DNA of 64,000 nt from Candidatus Manganitrophus sp. (GCA_028865235.1 CP114562.1:62001-126000); one strand, 5' to 3'; positions 48,758 to 58,244 are shown, numbered from the stretch's first letter. Notes: generated by a model not told the origin, from the letters alone. Numbers and translations are program-made.

Positions 48758-49069
48758 ATGCGAGAGAACACGGAGATCGCGCAGCTGGAGAAAATGGCGA
48801 CGCTGGGAGAAAAAGCGGCCGAGGAGTCGTTCTCGTTTTCTGATGCCGTCGCGCTTGCCCAAGAAGGGGCGGCGTTTCGGTACGAGTCGGAAAAGATCAC
48901 CTTTGTCATCCGACGGCCGGGATGGGTAGGTCGCCTCTTGGGAAAGAGACTCTGCTTCGAGATTTATAACGATCAGGAGCGGTTGCGCTGTCAGGTGAGC
49001 GCTTCGTTCGCGGAGTCGCGGTGGGAGAAACTTCGGTTTGAGTTCGGCCGGCTTCCATGGAGGCGGTAA
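48758..49069 (+). CDS. 103-residue hypothetical protein
   Basis: The ATG follows AGGAGGAG closely. The N-terminal 35 residues are acidic and helical. The rest is a basic, strand-rich part (FVIRRPGWVGRLLGKRLCFE). It contains one Cys near the middle and another near QVSAS. The product is probably soluble; no family is recognised. Confidence 0.6.
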   Translation: MRENTEIAQLEKMATLGEKAAEESFSFSDAVALAQEGAAFRYESEKITFVIRRPGWVGRLLGKRLCFEIYNDQERLRCQVSASFAESRWEKLRFEFGRLPWRR

Positions 49070-49227
49070 TAAAAAAGGGATCAACCAGTTCGAGCTGATT
49101 GACCCCTTCGAGAGGGCCCCTTTTCAGGAGACGACTCTTCTACACACAAAGATGAGTCTACTGTTTTGGGGCCTTCCTGTCAAGAAAAACGAAATCGACT
49201 TCATTCAAAAACAGGGAGGATACTCAC

Positions 49228-49407
49228 ATGGCTAAAAGCAGCGCGCAGAAAAAAGGCGGAAAGTTTATCGCAACCTGGAATGGCGGCCCGCAGTATTCGA
49301 GCCACTACAGCAGCCCGCTTCGACAGCAGAAAGGGCAGATCGAGCAGGACCGGTTCCTGACCTCCTTCGTCGATCCGAAGGATGGCGCTCGCACCTGGAG
49401 CTTCTAA
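49228..49407 (+). CDS. 59-residue hypothetical protein
   Basis: An ATG with GGGAGGA 7 nt upstream opens a 59-residue protein (MAKSSAQKKGGKFIATWNGG ... DGARTWSF). It is basic at the start and aromatic at the end. The reading frame, ribosome site and terminator right after it make it a likely gene. No family is recognised. Confidence 0.55.
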   Translation: MAKSSAQKKGGKFIATWNGGPQYSSHYSSPLRQQKGQIEQDRFLTSFVDPKDGARTWSF

Positions 49408-49429
49408 CCGAGACCGGTAAACGATAGGG

Positions 49430-49467
49430 GAGAGACCCGGTTGGAGAATTCAGCCGGGTCTCTCTTT
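49430..49467 (+). terminator. Rho-independent terminator
   Basis: GAGAGACCCGG and CCGGGTCTCTC form an 11-bp stem with a 13-nt loop, followed by TTT. It lies 22 bp after the 59-residue gene and probably ends the small-gene transcript. Confidence 0.75.
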
Positions 49468-49911
49468 CCGATGGCCCGGATCGGCTTCCCATAGATAGCG
49501 GATCATCTTGTGATGATAGTTGATGAAAGAGCCCTTAAGAGCGCTCAGGATCCCTCGTGAACGCTTGACGGTTGGAGGTCTCCACCCTTCCGCCTCCCTG
49601 AATGCAAATAGGTTGGAAAACCTCCAGGCATAAACACTTCAATCGGAAATGATCGCTTCTTGTCTCTTGCTGTAATTAATTCTTATACGACAGTCCTACT
49701 GGTAGGCTGACGCAGAATGCAATCAATGATTCATCAAGAAGAGAATTTTGCATCTTGATCAGGTCAGATCGGCAAGCATCAAGACGCGACCCTACAGTCG
49801 GTACGCGAGCCGGAGTGATTCTGCCTCGGGCTTTCTTATTTTGAGAAATAAAACAAGGCAATCAGGAACTGCTGCTTGATCGACGTGGTTTTTCCAATCC
49901 GATATAGGAAG

Positions 49912-49960
49912 TTGCGGGATTTTGGTGAAATTGATAAAATATGTACATCGAATGTACATA
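49912..49960 (+). promoter_or_regulatory. vapBC promoter and operator
   Basis: TTGCGG (49912-49917) and TAAAAT (49935-49940) are 17 bp apart. Immediately after is an inverted repeat with 9-bp arms TATGTACAT and ATGTACATA and a CGA spacer (49940-49960), overlapping the expected transcription start. This is a typical site for an autoregulating antitoxin-toxin complex. Confidence 0.65.
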
Positions 49961-49973
49961 AAGGAGGCGTCGC

Positions 49974-50180
49974 ATGAGTTCCCCCGTGATTAGGCATAAG
50001 CATCTTAAATTGGATCAGAAGAAGATCGATATCGCCAAGCGTTATTTCGGCGTAAAGTCCGAACAGGAAGCGATCGATAAAGCGCTTTCATTGCTCGTTG
50101 AGGAAGAGGAGATCATTCGAACGATGAAACCGCTGAAAGGCCGCCTCAAAGGAGACGATCGAAAATGGCCGTATCTGTAA
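49974..50180 (+). CDS. VapB-like antitoxin
   Basis: The 68-residue protein follows AAAGGAGG. A basic N-terminus (PVIRHKHLKLDQKKIDIAKR) is followed by SEQEAIDKALSLLVEEEEI, the helix pattern of small antitoxins that bind an upstream operator. Its end overlaps the PIN toxin start by 16 bp. It should neutralise the toxin and repress the operon. Confidence 0.7.
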   Translation: MSSPVIRHKHLKLDQKKIDIAKRYFGVKSEQEAIDKALSLLVEEEEIIRTMKPLKGRLKGDDRKWPYL

Positions 50181-50602
50181 AAGGGAAGGTCGTTCTTGAT
50201 ACAAATGTCTTTGTCGATTATCTGAGGCTTCAGCTTCATTCGGACTGGGTCTTCGGAAACGTGGGGAATGTGATTCGTTTTCTTCCGTCCGTTGTCCTGA
50301 TGGAACTTCGGTTCGGCGCGGATACCCCGCGACGTAAGCGGGCCGTGGACCGCATCAAGGCGGCCTTTCCGGCGAGCCGGCTGATCTCGCCCGACGCGGA
50401 GAGCTATGATTGGGCCGGAAGCATCTTCCGACGTATTCATGGAAACGGAAGCGGTTTAAAAGATCGGCTTGGACCGATGAATGATCTCCTGATCGCCTTG
50501 ACCGCGAGGGGAATCGGCGCCACCGTGATCACGAGGAATCTGAACGAGTTCGAAAGAATCGCCGCTCACGTTCCCGGCTTGAAGGTCTCCACTCCGGATT
50601 GA
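50165..50602 (+). CDS. VapC-like PIN-domain toxin
   Basis: The 145-residue protein is a PIN domain: Asp in VVLDTNVFVDYL, Glu in VLMELRFG, and Asp in NDLLIALTARGIGATVITRNLNEF. PIN toxins cleave tRNA or rRNA and stop growth when free of antitoxin. Co-translation with the upstream antitoxin makes it an addiction module that would stabilise the plasmid. Confidence 0.8.
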   Translation: MAVSVKGKVVLDTNVFVDYLRLQLHSDWVFGNVGNVIRFLPSVVLMELRFGADTPRRKRAVDRIKAAFPASRLISPDAESYDWAGSIFRRIHGNGSGLKDRLGPMNDLLIALTARGIGATVITRNLNEFERIAAHVPGLKVSTPD

Positions 50603-50657
50603 ACAGGGCCATGGAGAGATCAAATAACGTCTAAGGGGGTGCGAACCCCGCGTCCTC

Positions 50658-50752
50658 CCTGCTTTGGCGATGACGATCTCCTCACCCGAACCAGCCCGCT
50701 CCAATAGCTGGGAGAGATGGGTCTTTGCGTTATGAATATTAACTTGTTCCAT
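50658..50752 (-). pseudogene. truncated Phd-like antitoxin fragment
   Basis: The first 32 codons match the intact antitoxin at 63246-63488 exactly (KTHLSQLLERAGSGEEIVI and flanks). After 50658 the sequence changes abruptly to unrelated DNA. Its promoter region also lacks 15 bp that contain the operator palindrome of the intact copy. It is a partial duplicate, probably silent. Confidence 0.8.
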
Positions 50753-50871
50753 ATCTGAAGTCTCCAGTAAAAGTCCGAATCTAGAGAAATGTCAATTAGG
50801 CGAGATTGTTATAACGAGTCAGACTAAAAAGGGCAAGACACTGGACTTTTGCGCAAACAGTCCTTCCTGAA
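50658..50871. repeat. direct repeat, copy 1 of antitoxin upstream region
   Basis: This 214-bp stretch repeats 63394-63622 with few mismatches and one 15-bp deletion. The two direct copies are about 12.7 kb apart, so homologous recombination could delete the intervening segment. Confidence 0.85.
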
Positions 50872-51097
50872 GTCCTTAGACTCAAATTCATCTTGTCCTC
50901 AATATTACAAACCGAAATCGTGTCTGATCTGGACCTACTCGGAAATATCATTGCGGTGTTTACCGGCGGTTTACAATCCAGCTGTCGAACGGCTCTTGTT
51001 TCAGCTATCTCGTCGAGATCGATGCCGGAACCACCCATACTCCGGAGTTCGTCCAGAAGCTGGCGGCTACATTCAACTCAGCCGTGTCCTTGCCCCC

Positions 51098-51370
51098 ATG
51101 AATTCAAAAGATCCAGTCGGGATATTGATCGTCTGCCATACGGCCGATCGGATGGCGGTGCTTCACCGGGCCGTGATGGAAAGCCATATCACGGTCAAGA
51201 TGGCGAACAAATTCCTCTTCAATACCGTTCATAAAATCGATAATAGCCTCGGCCTGATTAATCCTTGGTATAAAGCCGATGGGTCAAAGATAGAGATGAT
51301 CTTTAATGACATGGGAAGATCCTCGGAAGTTCGCTCGACATATCAGAATAGTTTAGTAAATTGCGTATGA
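51098..51370 (+). CDS. hypothetical protein, possibly part of a decayed gene
   Basis: A 90-codon frame starts MNSKDPVGILIVCHTADRMA and has plausible composition. In a second frame just upstream, at about 50960-51100, the sequence YLVEIDAGTTHTPEFVQKLA also looks protein-like. The two may be halves of one frameshifted gene. No ribosome site is clear and no family is recognised. Confidence 0.3.
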   Translation: MNSKDPVGILIVCHTADRMAVLHRAVMESHITVKMANKFLFNTVHKIDNSLGLINPWYKADGSKIEMIFNDMGRSSEVRSTYQNSLVNCV

Positions 51371-51572
51371 TCCCAGTGAGAATGACATTCCCGCAACCTT
51401 ATTTTCTGTAAAATTCAAGACTTGACCTTTCAAACACGGTAAATGGAAGTCACAATTACATTTTAATAATTTAAAAAAGGTATCCAGAAAGGATCTCCAG
51501 AATAACCTAATTTGATTCTTCAATTCTGTTTCTTAGAATAATATCTCACGGGGCTCAAGGTTGTCTCCAGCA

Positions 51573-53812
51573 TCAATGGCTTGCTATTGGATCGGTGTAT
51601 GGATATGGCGTTGTTCCGGTACAGGCGAGTGGTAGTTGAGCATCTAAAGTCAGTATACCTTCCAGAGCGAGTTCTATTTTCGGACCTGAGCTGCTTGGTC
51701 CGAATGGTGCCGATCCCTCAATTTTCGTAATTGTCTGTACGGATGAAAATCCCGGCTTTCCCATCCGGTTTAACTCCTTGTAGTCATAAAAGGTGCCGCC
51801 ACTTTCTCCACTGATTATATTTGCAGAAACTTCTTCAATAAAATGATCAGCTCGGAAAATCGTTGATTGCGAGTTTTCAGATGTTTCTTCATGGTGGTGT
51901 TCATGCTTTAAAGTTAGGGTACCATCTTCACGTATAGTGAAAAGGTCACGGACATAATCACCTTCAACCCCGACCAGATAATCGAAGTCTTGAGTCTCTG
52001 TTTTTGGTATCCATCTTCCGGGCACTCTACAAGCCGTAAAGTACCTATCCGTTCTGGCAGACTCGGCACATATTTGGCCTGTGTATTGGCTCGTTCGTTC
52101 AGTAATTCCTACTCCAAATGTAAATGACGTATCCTTCTCATATTTTGAGAAGGTCGCCAGTGGTCCCGCACAGACCTTACGAATCTTAAAAATCTCGATT
52201 GCACATTTTCCCAATGGTGGAGTCTCCAGCAGCGCCTTTAGCGCATCAGAAATAAGGTCTAATAACGGAGGGGAACAACCCGGTCTTGCGTATGTCATCT
52301 CCATTGAATGGCCAAAAGTGGGGTCATCTATACACGCATAATCTATATCTATTGAAGTAAAATTTCGTGGGACCGTCCAAGTTGCCTCGGCCACTTTAGG
52401 GTCAAGTGATCTTACAGAATTAATAATATAATCCGAGGTGGATGTGACATAGGGTTTCGGGTCAGGACCGACTAAATCCTCGAGACTAGTCGGCGGCGCA
52501 GCATGAACAACTCTGACCTGATCACGATAACCCTCCCTACTCAATTCTTCATAAACAGGCTTAGCAAATAAATTCCCCTGGCTGTGCGTAACAAGTAAGA
52601 CTTTCTTGCATTTTTCTAAATGAAAATCTCTTATGCGGTTTACAAAGCTTAAAAATAGTTCGTCAATTTCAGCCGTCTGGTGGAGGATCTGCTGAGATAT
52701 ATTTTCTCCGAAAATCGCCACCACTCTCTTACAAAAAAACTCTCCGGATCACTTGTTCCCATTAAACACTTCCACATTTTGGATATGGTGCCTTTGTCTA
52801 AGAGTTCAGGGTCGTTGCGAATCTTTTGAATCGCAGACTGAAGAAGATCTCCCTTAATCCCAGCGGTTGGATTCCACAACAAACCAAAATCAAGATCGCG
52901 TCTACTTATAAGTTTCTCCAAAGCCAGAAGACCCTCATATGCTTGCAGGCGTGTGTTATTCACACCATTGATATAGACGACAGCGATTTTGGGCGAACCC
53001 TCGGAAGCAGCTTGGGGAGCGAACCCTTTTGATAATTTGCTCTGGGTTTGCTCACATTCATCTCCAGGTGGAAGCGCAAAGTATTCACCCCCATTTTGAG
53101 CCTCAAAGGCTAAGTAAGCAATACTTCGACTCTCATCCTGCAATGTCTCAGCAAGCGTATTTTTGGTAATTTCTAACCCTTGACCGGCTGGGAGCTGGCT
53201 ATCAAGACATCTCACCTGGGAGAATAACTTCTGTGACAGGGCGAGCGTTTGTTCGGGGGGTATCCCAGTGGTGGCAATTTTCTCTAATGCACCGGCGTAA
53301 GCGAATACTAAATCTTTTTGCGAGGAAGTAATGGGGAGGCTCTTAATATATGTTTCTACTTTGTCTAAAACGCCATGATCATTGACGTCACTTGAAATGC
53401 CTGGGACCGGGATGGCGGCTACTTCAGACGATTCAGGGCCTTCACCGGCCGCATTCACCGCAGTGATTACAAAATAATAGGTTTTTCCGTTCGTAAGTCC
53501 AGTCATTGTAAACGGAGAATTTACCGAAGTGTTCTTTACGCCATCTGCAGAGGTCGCGTAGGTTAACTTCGTTACATGGCTCGCCGAGGCCATATAAAGG
53601 TTGTATGAGTCTGCCCCATCGACGAAATTCCAACTGACACTTGCTTTACCATCTCCAGCAGTAACGACAACCCCAACGGGTGCACTTGGCAGAGAACGAT
53701 TTTCGCCACTGCCCTCTCCGGAATCCTTAGTGTCTCCACCTCCTCCGCTTCCACAGGCAATCAGGGGAATAGACATGAGGAAAAAAAGAAAAAGACGTAT
53801 TTTCCAAAACAT
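51573..53812 (-). pseudogene. lipoprotein with FN3 domain and lipase-like hydrolase, one frameshift
   Basis: The start at 53812 has GGAG upstream and a lipobox IPLIAC, so the mature protein is lipid-anchored at Cys20. Residues 40-135 are a fibronectin type III domain (SAPVGVVVTAGDGKASVSW ... GKTYYFVITAVNAAGEG). About residues 230-430 form an alpha/beta hydrolase-like part with VTHSQGNLF, where the Ser is the likely nucleophile. The frame breaks in the A7/T7 run at 52733-52739. One extra base would restore a protein of about 746 residues. The substrate is unknown. The type resembles surface esterases or lipases. Confidence 0.65.
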
Positions 53813-54057
53813 GTCAAGATCTCCGCAATGTGAGACTTTACTTTGAGGATATTAAACACCAACAATAATTGATTCCAGCGTCCTTGTAAGTGCCATACCA
53901 TCTATAGAATGGGGGTCTGCTTTATATTTGGGCGTTGTCTCCAGCCCGAGAACTGCTGATACAGTTCTCATTTTAAGATCACAGACCGCTTATCGTGCCG
54001 ATCACAATAATCAGCCTGGGGTCACAGTGAGGTAGCCCCGATTTCATGGACAGAGAG

Positions 54058-54918
54058 TTAGTAGACAGATTGTTCTTCATACATCAATGGGCTCTGATAG
54101 TTCAGTGAAGCATGGCGGCGTTGCCGATTATAAAACAACTCGATATAGTCAAACAACGCGGCGCGGGCTTGGTCACGATCAAGAAAGCTCTGATGGAAGA
54201 CCCATTCGTTTTTCAGCGTGCTGAAAAAGCTCTCGACGACGGCATTGTCGTAGCAGTCTCCTTTGCGACTCATGCTGGGCCGCATTCCATGCACCTGAAG
54301 CTGGCGTTGATAGGCGCCGCTGGCATATTGGATGCCTTGGTCGCTGTGATGGAGCAACCCCGGCAGAGGACCCCGATGCGTGACCGCCATATTAAGCGCA
54401 TCGAGTACCAATTGACCGTCGGGTCGCTCGCTCATCGCCCAGCCGACAACCCGCCGCGAGTACAGATCGAGCAGGACGGCCAGATACAGCCACCCCCGGC
54501 GGGTAGCGATAAAGGTGATATCGCCGGCCCACACCCGGTTGGGGGCGGGCGCGTCAAATTGCCGGTTCAGCCAGTTGGGCGCGCATGGAGCACTGTTGCG
54601 AGCCTGATAGGCCGCTCGAAAGCGTTGCATTCTTCGGGCTTCAATCCCATCGGCCCGCCGCAGCCGCCTCACCCGGTGGCGGCCACACATGATCCCCTCG
54701 GCTCGCAGCGCTCGCCAGGTTTTGACCGCACCATAGGCCTCCCGGTTCTCCGCGTGAACTCGGCGAATCTCAAGAAGCAGGGTCCGATTCTGCCGCGCTC
54801 TTCTGCTCTCCGGCCGAGAGCGCCAGGCATAAGAGCCGCTGCGGCTGACGCCTACGGCCCCGCAGAGGCGCTCCACCGGATGCGTCGAGCGGTGCGCATG
54901 GATGAAGGCGTACCTCAT
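54058..54918 (-). CDS. IS3 orfB DDE transposase
   Basis: The 286-residue protein has an HTH_21-like N-terminus and the rve integrase core. D is in AGDITFIATRRGWLYLAVLL, the second D in HHSDQGIQYAS, and E in NAVVESFFSTLKNE. Its ATG overlaps the orfA stop. In this family orfB is made mainly as a fusion by -1 frameshifting on an A-run, and such a run is present upstream. Confidence 0.9.
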   Translation of the reverse strand: MRYAFIHAHRSTHPVERLCGAVGVSRSGSYAWRSRPESRRARQNRTLLLEIRRVHAENREAYGAVKTWRALRAEGIMCGRHRVRRLRRADGIEARRMQRFRAAYQARNSAPCAPNWLNRQFDAPAPNRVWAGDITFIATRRGWLYLAVLLDLYSRRVVGWAMSERPDGQLVLDALNMAVTHRGPLPGLLHHSDQGIQYASGAYQRQLQVHGMRPSMSRKGDCYDNAVVESFFSTLKNEWVFHQSFLDRDQARAALFDYIELFYNRQRRHASLNYQSPLMYEEQSVY

Positions 54919-55208
54919 TCGGACCCCTTGGTGAAGAACGCCACGGCTTTTTTTAAAATATCCCGCTCTTCACTGACTTGGGCCAACTGCCGCTTCAGTC
55001 GAGCGACTTCATCCTCGGGTTTGGGGCGTCGTCCCTCTCCGGGAAAGGCATGTTCTCCGTGAGCGTTCACCTGGGCTTGCCATTTATAAAGCTGATTGCG
55101 GCGGACACCCAACTCCCGCGCCAACTCCGCCGCAGGTTTGCCGGTCGTCTCCAGCAATCGGACGGCTTCGGCCTTGAAGGCTTTCGTATAGCTCTTTCGT
55201 TTTCTCAC
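54915..55208 (-). CDS. IS3 orfA HTH protein
   Basis: Start chosen at a GTG at 55208 (MRKRKSYTKAF) preceded by GAGGAGG, rather than an ATG near the terminal repeat. The 97-residue protein has an HTH (ETTGKPAAELARELGVRRNQL) and a coiled-coil tail (EVARLKRQLAQVSEERDILK). It binds the ends of the element and forms the fused transposase with orfB. Confidence 0.85.
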   Translation of the reverse strand: MRKRKSYTKAFKAEAVRLLETTGKPAAELARELGVRRNQLYKWQAQVNAHGEHAFPGEGRRPKPEDEVARLKRQLAQVSEERDILKKAVAFFTKGSE

Positions 55209-55268
55209 TGGACACCTCCTCGGGGTATTGTCCCCTTTTTGTGTGTCCATGAAAAGAGGGGTAGCTCA

Positions 55269-55874
55269 ATATTCAGATATTGAAGCGTCGTAGGATGGCG
55301 CGATGCCAATTGCCCAATTTTGTGGCGGTTAGGATAATCAATCGGTGCCCCGCCTTATCAGACGGCGGCTCACGAAAAACACCTCAAAGATGCAAGGTGG
55401 ATCACCTTGCCATGGTTTGACTCGATCGCTGCATTCCGCGGAAACCAGGCTCCCATCGCTGGCCCTGTCTCTCGGTGTGGTTATCGCTTCGGCGACTCCG
55501 GTGTCATTGATCGGAAGCGAGCGCAAGGCCTACGTTCCGACAACAGAAAAATATCCATGCCGCTATGCCCCGCCCCTTTCAGAAAACCTGCCTAATCTCC
55601 GATGGGCCAGAACATCCTAGAAGTTTCTGCTGTATACACCTTAATGAGATATAGGCGAGAGTAATACCAGATCACTTTGGGCAAAGTCAATAAAATAAAA
55701 TGGCCTATTTCTTCGCTCAAGGCTGTAAAAGTCGATGGGTATCCTATTGCTGTAGATTACAAGGTGTAGCCCTCATTTTACCATCCGAAACTGTCAGAGA
55801 AATAAATCTGATTTGTTAAAATAACTGGAAGATCTTCCTCTGGCTGGAAATATGCTTCCGTCAGATTCCCTTGC
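55269..55874. other. intergenic, IS3 flank to Xre-RES promoter
   Basis: Frames on both strands at 55338-55620 show no recognised domain or ribosome site, and are treated as spurious. No repeat, hairpin with T-run or RNA gene is seen. Confidence 0.3.
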
Positions 55875-55918
55875 TTGACAACTAAGACATCTTTCGTTAA
55901 AATAATGACAAATGTCAT
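55875..55918 (+). promoter_or_regulatory. Xre-RES promoter and operator
   Basis: TTGACA (55875-55880) and TAAAAT (55898-55903) are 17 bp apart, close to the consensus. The inverted repeat ATGACA-AA-TGTCAT (55905-55918) overlaps the expected start of transcription, where the antitoxin should bind to repress. Confidence 0.75.
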
Positions 55919-55941
55919 AGTACCTGCAAAGAGAGGAATTC

Positions 55942-56388
55942 ATGGATACGCTTACAATAAAAGAGAGCGACAAACAAGCGGATGCGATCTTCAAAAAGAT
56001 CTTCCATAAGCAATTAAAATCCTACATGGACGTCATCGAAATGAGCAAAGAGGGGATCACCAAAGCCTCCCTCATGGAGTTTATTCATTTTTTAAACTTT
56101 TCACCGGATCAGTTTGCACATTTGCTTCCCATCACGCTTCGCACGATTCAGAGATACTCCAGCAAGCAGAAGTTTAGCCCCACCATCTCCGAGCACATTA
56201 TCCAGTTGGTCTTTCTCGTGGGAAAAGGCATCGAGGTGTTCGGATCACTCGAGAAGTTTATGGGCTGGTTTAATACACCGAGCAAGGCCTTAGGCGGGAT
56301 GGTCCCGAGCGATTTGGTCAGTCTTAAAACCGGGACCCAAATGGTCATGGACGAGCTCGGTCGAATTGAGTATGGTGTGTATGCATGA
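55942..56388 (+). CDS. MbcA/ParS/Xre antitoxin
   Basis: The 148-residue protein follows a GAGAGGAATTC ribosome site. The N-terminal half has an HTH-like region (FSPDQFAHLLPITLRTIQRYSS). The C-terminal half is the DUF2384 domain, with FGSLEKFMGWFNTPSKALGGMVPSDLV seen in MbcA/ParS antitoxins. It neutralises the RES toxin that overlaps its stop (ATGA) and represses the promoter. Confidence 0.85.
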   Translation: MDTLTIKESDKQADAIFKKIFHKQLKSYMDVIEMSKEGITKASLMEFIHFLNFSPDQFAHLLPITLRTIQRYSSKQKFSPTISEHIIQLVFLVGKGIEVFGSLEKFMGWFNTPSKALGGMVPSDLVSLKTGTQMVMDELGRIEYGVYA

Positions 56389-56855
56389 GGGAGGTCTATC
56401 GGATCGCCCTCGCAAAACATGCGCGCGACCTCTCAGGAAAAGGGGCGAGACTCACGGGGGGCCGATGGAATACCAAAGATACGGCGGTCATCTACACCTC
56501 GGAGAGTAGATCGCTCGCGGCAATGGAATACCTGGTCCATGTGTCGCTGACTGACATCCCACCCGAAATAAAAATAACCTCGATCGGCATCCCTGAAACG
56601 ATTATTCCGAAAGAAATCGATTCATCCGATCTACCCAAAGATTGGCGTAAAAGTCCCGCCCCTTTCTTGTTGGGAGACATCGGCGCGAAGTGGGTATCGG
56701 GTATGGATAGCCTTTTATTGCGCGTGCCCTCCGCCGTTGTCCTGCATGAGTTTAACATTCTGATTAACCCGGCTCACCCCGACATGAAATCCGTCAAAAT
56801 CGTCGATGTGGAGAGCTTTATATATGATGAGAGACTCCACAAGCCGACGAAATAA
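56385..56855 (+). CDS. RES-domain toxin
   Basis: The 156-residue protein has the RES signature residues. Arg is in EVYRIAL, GGRWNTKD follows, Glu is in LAAMEYLVH, and Ser is in VPSAVV. The tail HEFNILINPAHPDM is typical. RES toxins hydrolyse or modify NAD+ or PRPP synthetase, halting growth. It is coupled to the antitoxin by a four-base overlap. Confidence 0.85.
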   Translation: MREVYRIALAKHARDLSGKGARLTGGRWNTKDTAVIYTSESRSLAAMEYLVHVSLTDIPPEIKITSIGIPETIIPKEIDSSDLPKDWRKSPAPFLLGDIGAKWVSGMDSLLLRVPSAVVLHEFNILINPAHPDMKSVKIVDVESFIYDERLHKPTK

Positions 56856-56914
56856 TAAAAGCGGTATCACTCCATGATTAAAGATCGACCAAAGACCGGC
56901 TCGCTGTCTGCGCC

Positions 56915-57025
56915 GGAGTCGGCTCGGGGAGCGCTGCCGGCAGAGGTATCGAATCCGCCTTAATTGAATCCTGACGAAATAGCCCGAAGTCCGGGTCAAC
57001 CATCATAGTCCTGCGGAGCAAACAT
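56915..57025 (+). repeat. leader repeat, copy 1
   Basis: This roughly 105-bp stretch aligns with 57922-58031. Shared blocks include GCTGCCGG, ATCCGC, GAATCC, AAATAG and CCGGGTCAACCATCATAG. It follows the RES toxin and precedes the Uma2 gene by about 190 bp. It may be a leader or attenuator; no open frame is conserved between copies. Confidence 0.55.
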
Positions 57026-57214
57026 GAGGTTTTAGCGCAGGTAATCCGGTTTCTGCCGACACGTCAGAGTGGTCCGGAGGATCCTGCAGGCCAAGAAGCG
57101 GCTGAGGATGAAGGGAGCGATGAGATTCCTTTGGATCATGTTTTGCATCTGCGCTTTGGATTTGATCTTGTGATCGAAAATTGTTACACTTAAGGCAGTT
57201 CTCGGAGAGAGAAG

Positions 57215-57766
57215 ATGTTGAAGACGAAGATCAAATTAACCTATGCCGATTATGTCGCCCTGCCCGATGAGAAGCGCTACGAATTGATCGAGGGGGATCT
57301 TTATATGGTTCCAGCGCCCGGGTTCTATCACCAGGTTGTTTCTCGAAATATTGAAATGGCCCTTTGGGATTTTGTGAAGTCCCACCGCTTGGGAGTGGTG
57401 CTAGATGCCCCGGTGGATGTGGTCCTTACCCAGGAACATGTGGTTCAACCCGATATTCTGTTTATCTCCAACGAACGGCGCAGCATCATTACCGAGAAGT
57501 ATCTCTCCGGTGCGCCTGATTTGATCATCGAGATCCTCTCCCCCTCCTCAATGGAGCGGGATAAACTCGTCAAACGCAATCTGTATGCCGAGCATGGGGT
57601 TTCCGAATACTGGATCGTCAATCCGGTAGGGAAACAGATCGAGGTCCTTCTTCTGAAAAGCCATGCGTTTGTTCTGTACGGGATCTTTTTAATCGATGAT
57701 CGCCTCACCTCCCCGCTCCTGCCGGGGTTTGAACTTTCCCTTGAGAGCGTTTTTGAAGCCGCATAG
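57215..57766 (+). CDS. Uma2-family (DUF820) PD-(D/E)XK protein
   Basis: The 183-residue protein has the Uma2 order: LTYADYVALPDEKRYELIEG, VVQPDILFIS (Asp), PDLIIEILSPSS (Glu) and KRNLYAEHGVSEYWIV (Lys helix). Uma2 proteins have a restriction-endonuclease-like fold; their biological role is unclear. The start has GGAGAGAGAAG ahead of it. A strong terminator lies downstream, so it is monocistronic. Confidence 0.85.
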   Translation: MLKTKIKLTYADYVALPDEKRYELIEGDLYMVPAPGFYHQVVSRNIEMALWDFVKSHRLGVVLDAPVDVVLTQEHVVQPDILFISNERRSIITEKYLSGAPDLIIEILSPSSMERDKLVKRNLYAEHGVSEYWIVNPVGKQIEVLLLKSHAFVLYGIFLIDDRLTSPLLPGFELSLESVFEAA

Positions 57767-57884
57767 CCAGTTGACCTCCTGCGCTTCTTTCCCCAGTGAC
57801 GGTACGGGGTGGTTGGGTTTGGATTTCGCTTCCTCCATCTCCTAGAGATGAAGCCTCCAGGAAATAGTTGGATGGTAAATCTAT

Positions 57885-57916
57885 GCCTGAAGAGATATTT
57901 CCTTCAGGCTTTTTTG
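57885..57916 (+). terminator. Rho-independent terminator
   Basis: GCCTGAAG (57885-57892) and CTTCAGGC (57902-57909) form a perfect 8-bp stem with a 9-nt loop, then TTTTTT. It ends the Uma2 transcript. Confidence 0.85.
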
Positions 57917-57921
57917 TTTTC

Positions 57922-58053
57922 GGATTCGGCAAGGGGAAACGCTGCCGGTGGGACTATCTGATCCGCTTAATGGAATCCGTTCGTAAATAGGCCCGAATGC
58001 CGGGTCAACCATCATAGCCCTTCGGAGAAGCAATTCTCCCGAGGGCTTTTTTA
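57922..58053 (+). repeat. leader repeat copy 2 with terminator-like attenuator
   Basis: 57922-58031 repeats the leader at 56915. Here it continues into a strong hairpin, AGCCCTTCGGAGAA with TTCTCCCGAGGGCT, followed by six T residues (58016-58053). The hairpin lies 21 bp before the ATG of a small zinc-ribbon gene that has its own AAAGGAGG site. That arrangement suggests transcriptional attenuation. A shorter, weaker relative lies at about 58257-58285, before the next gene. Confidence 0.6.
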
Positions 58054-58073
58054 TTGTCCAAAGGAGGTGCTCG

Positions 58074-58244
58074 ATGCATTGTCCGAAGTGTCAGGGAATG
58101 GTAAGAGAGGAATTTGTAGCCACCTACGAGGGGAAATGTCTCTCCCCGTATTGCATTCAATGCGGCTGGAGGCCGACACGATCTCCGCACCGCAGCTTTC
58201 AAGAGGAAGCACGGCTGAGGGAAAAAGTGCTTTCGATCCTGTAA
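58074..58244 (+). CDS. 56-residue zinc-ribbon protein
   Basis: The ATG follows AAAGGAGG by 6 nt. The protein starts MHCPKCQGMVREEFVATYEG and carries CPKC and, 25 residues on, CIQCGW, a likely zinc ribbon. The C-terminal part is helical and charged. It is preceded by a hairpin-containing leader. No family is recognised. Confidence 0.65.
   Translation: MHCPKCQGMVREEFVATYEGKCLSPYCIQCGWRPTRSPHRSFQEEARLREKVLSIL

Larger units (their letters stand above)
54028..55268 (-). mobile_element. IS3-family insertion sequence
   Basis: The 1241-bp element has imperfect terminal inverted repeats: TGAGGTAGCCCCGATTTCATGG at the left and, reversed, TGAGCTACCCCTCTTTTCATGG at the right. It carries the usual two overlapping genes, with an A7 slippery run in orfA at 54948-54954. 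No target site duplication is evident. It appears intact and could be mobile. Confidence 0.9.

Noticed and set aside
54112..55062. 316-codon plus-strand frame across the IS3 element
   Set aside because: It is antisense to the transposase with intact DDE residues.
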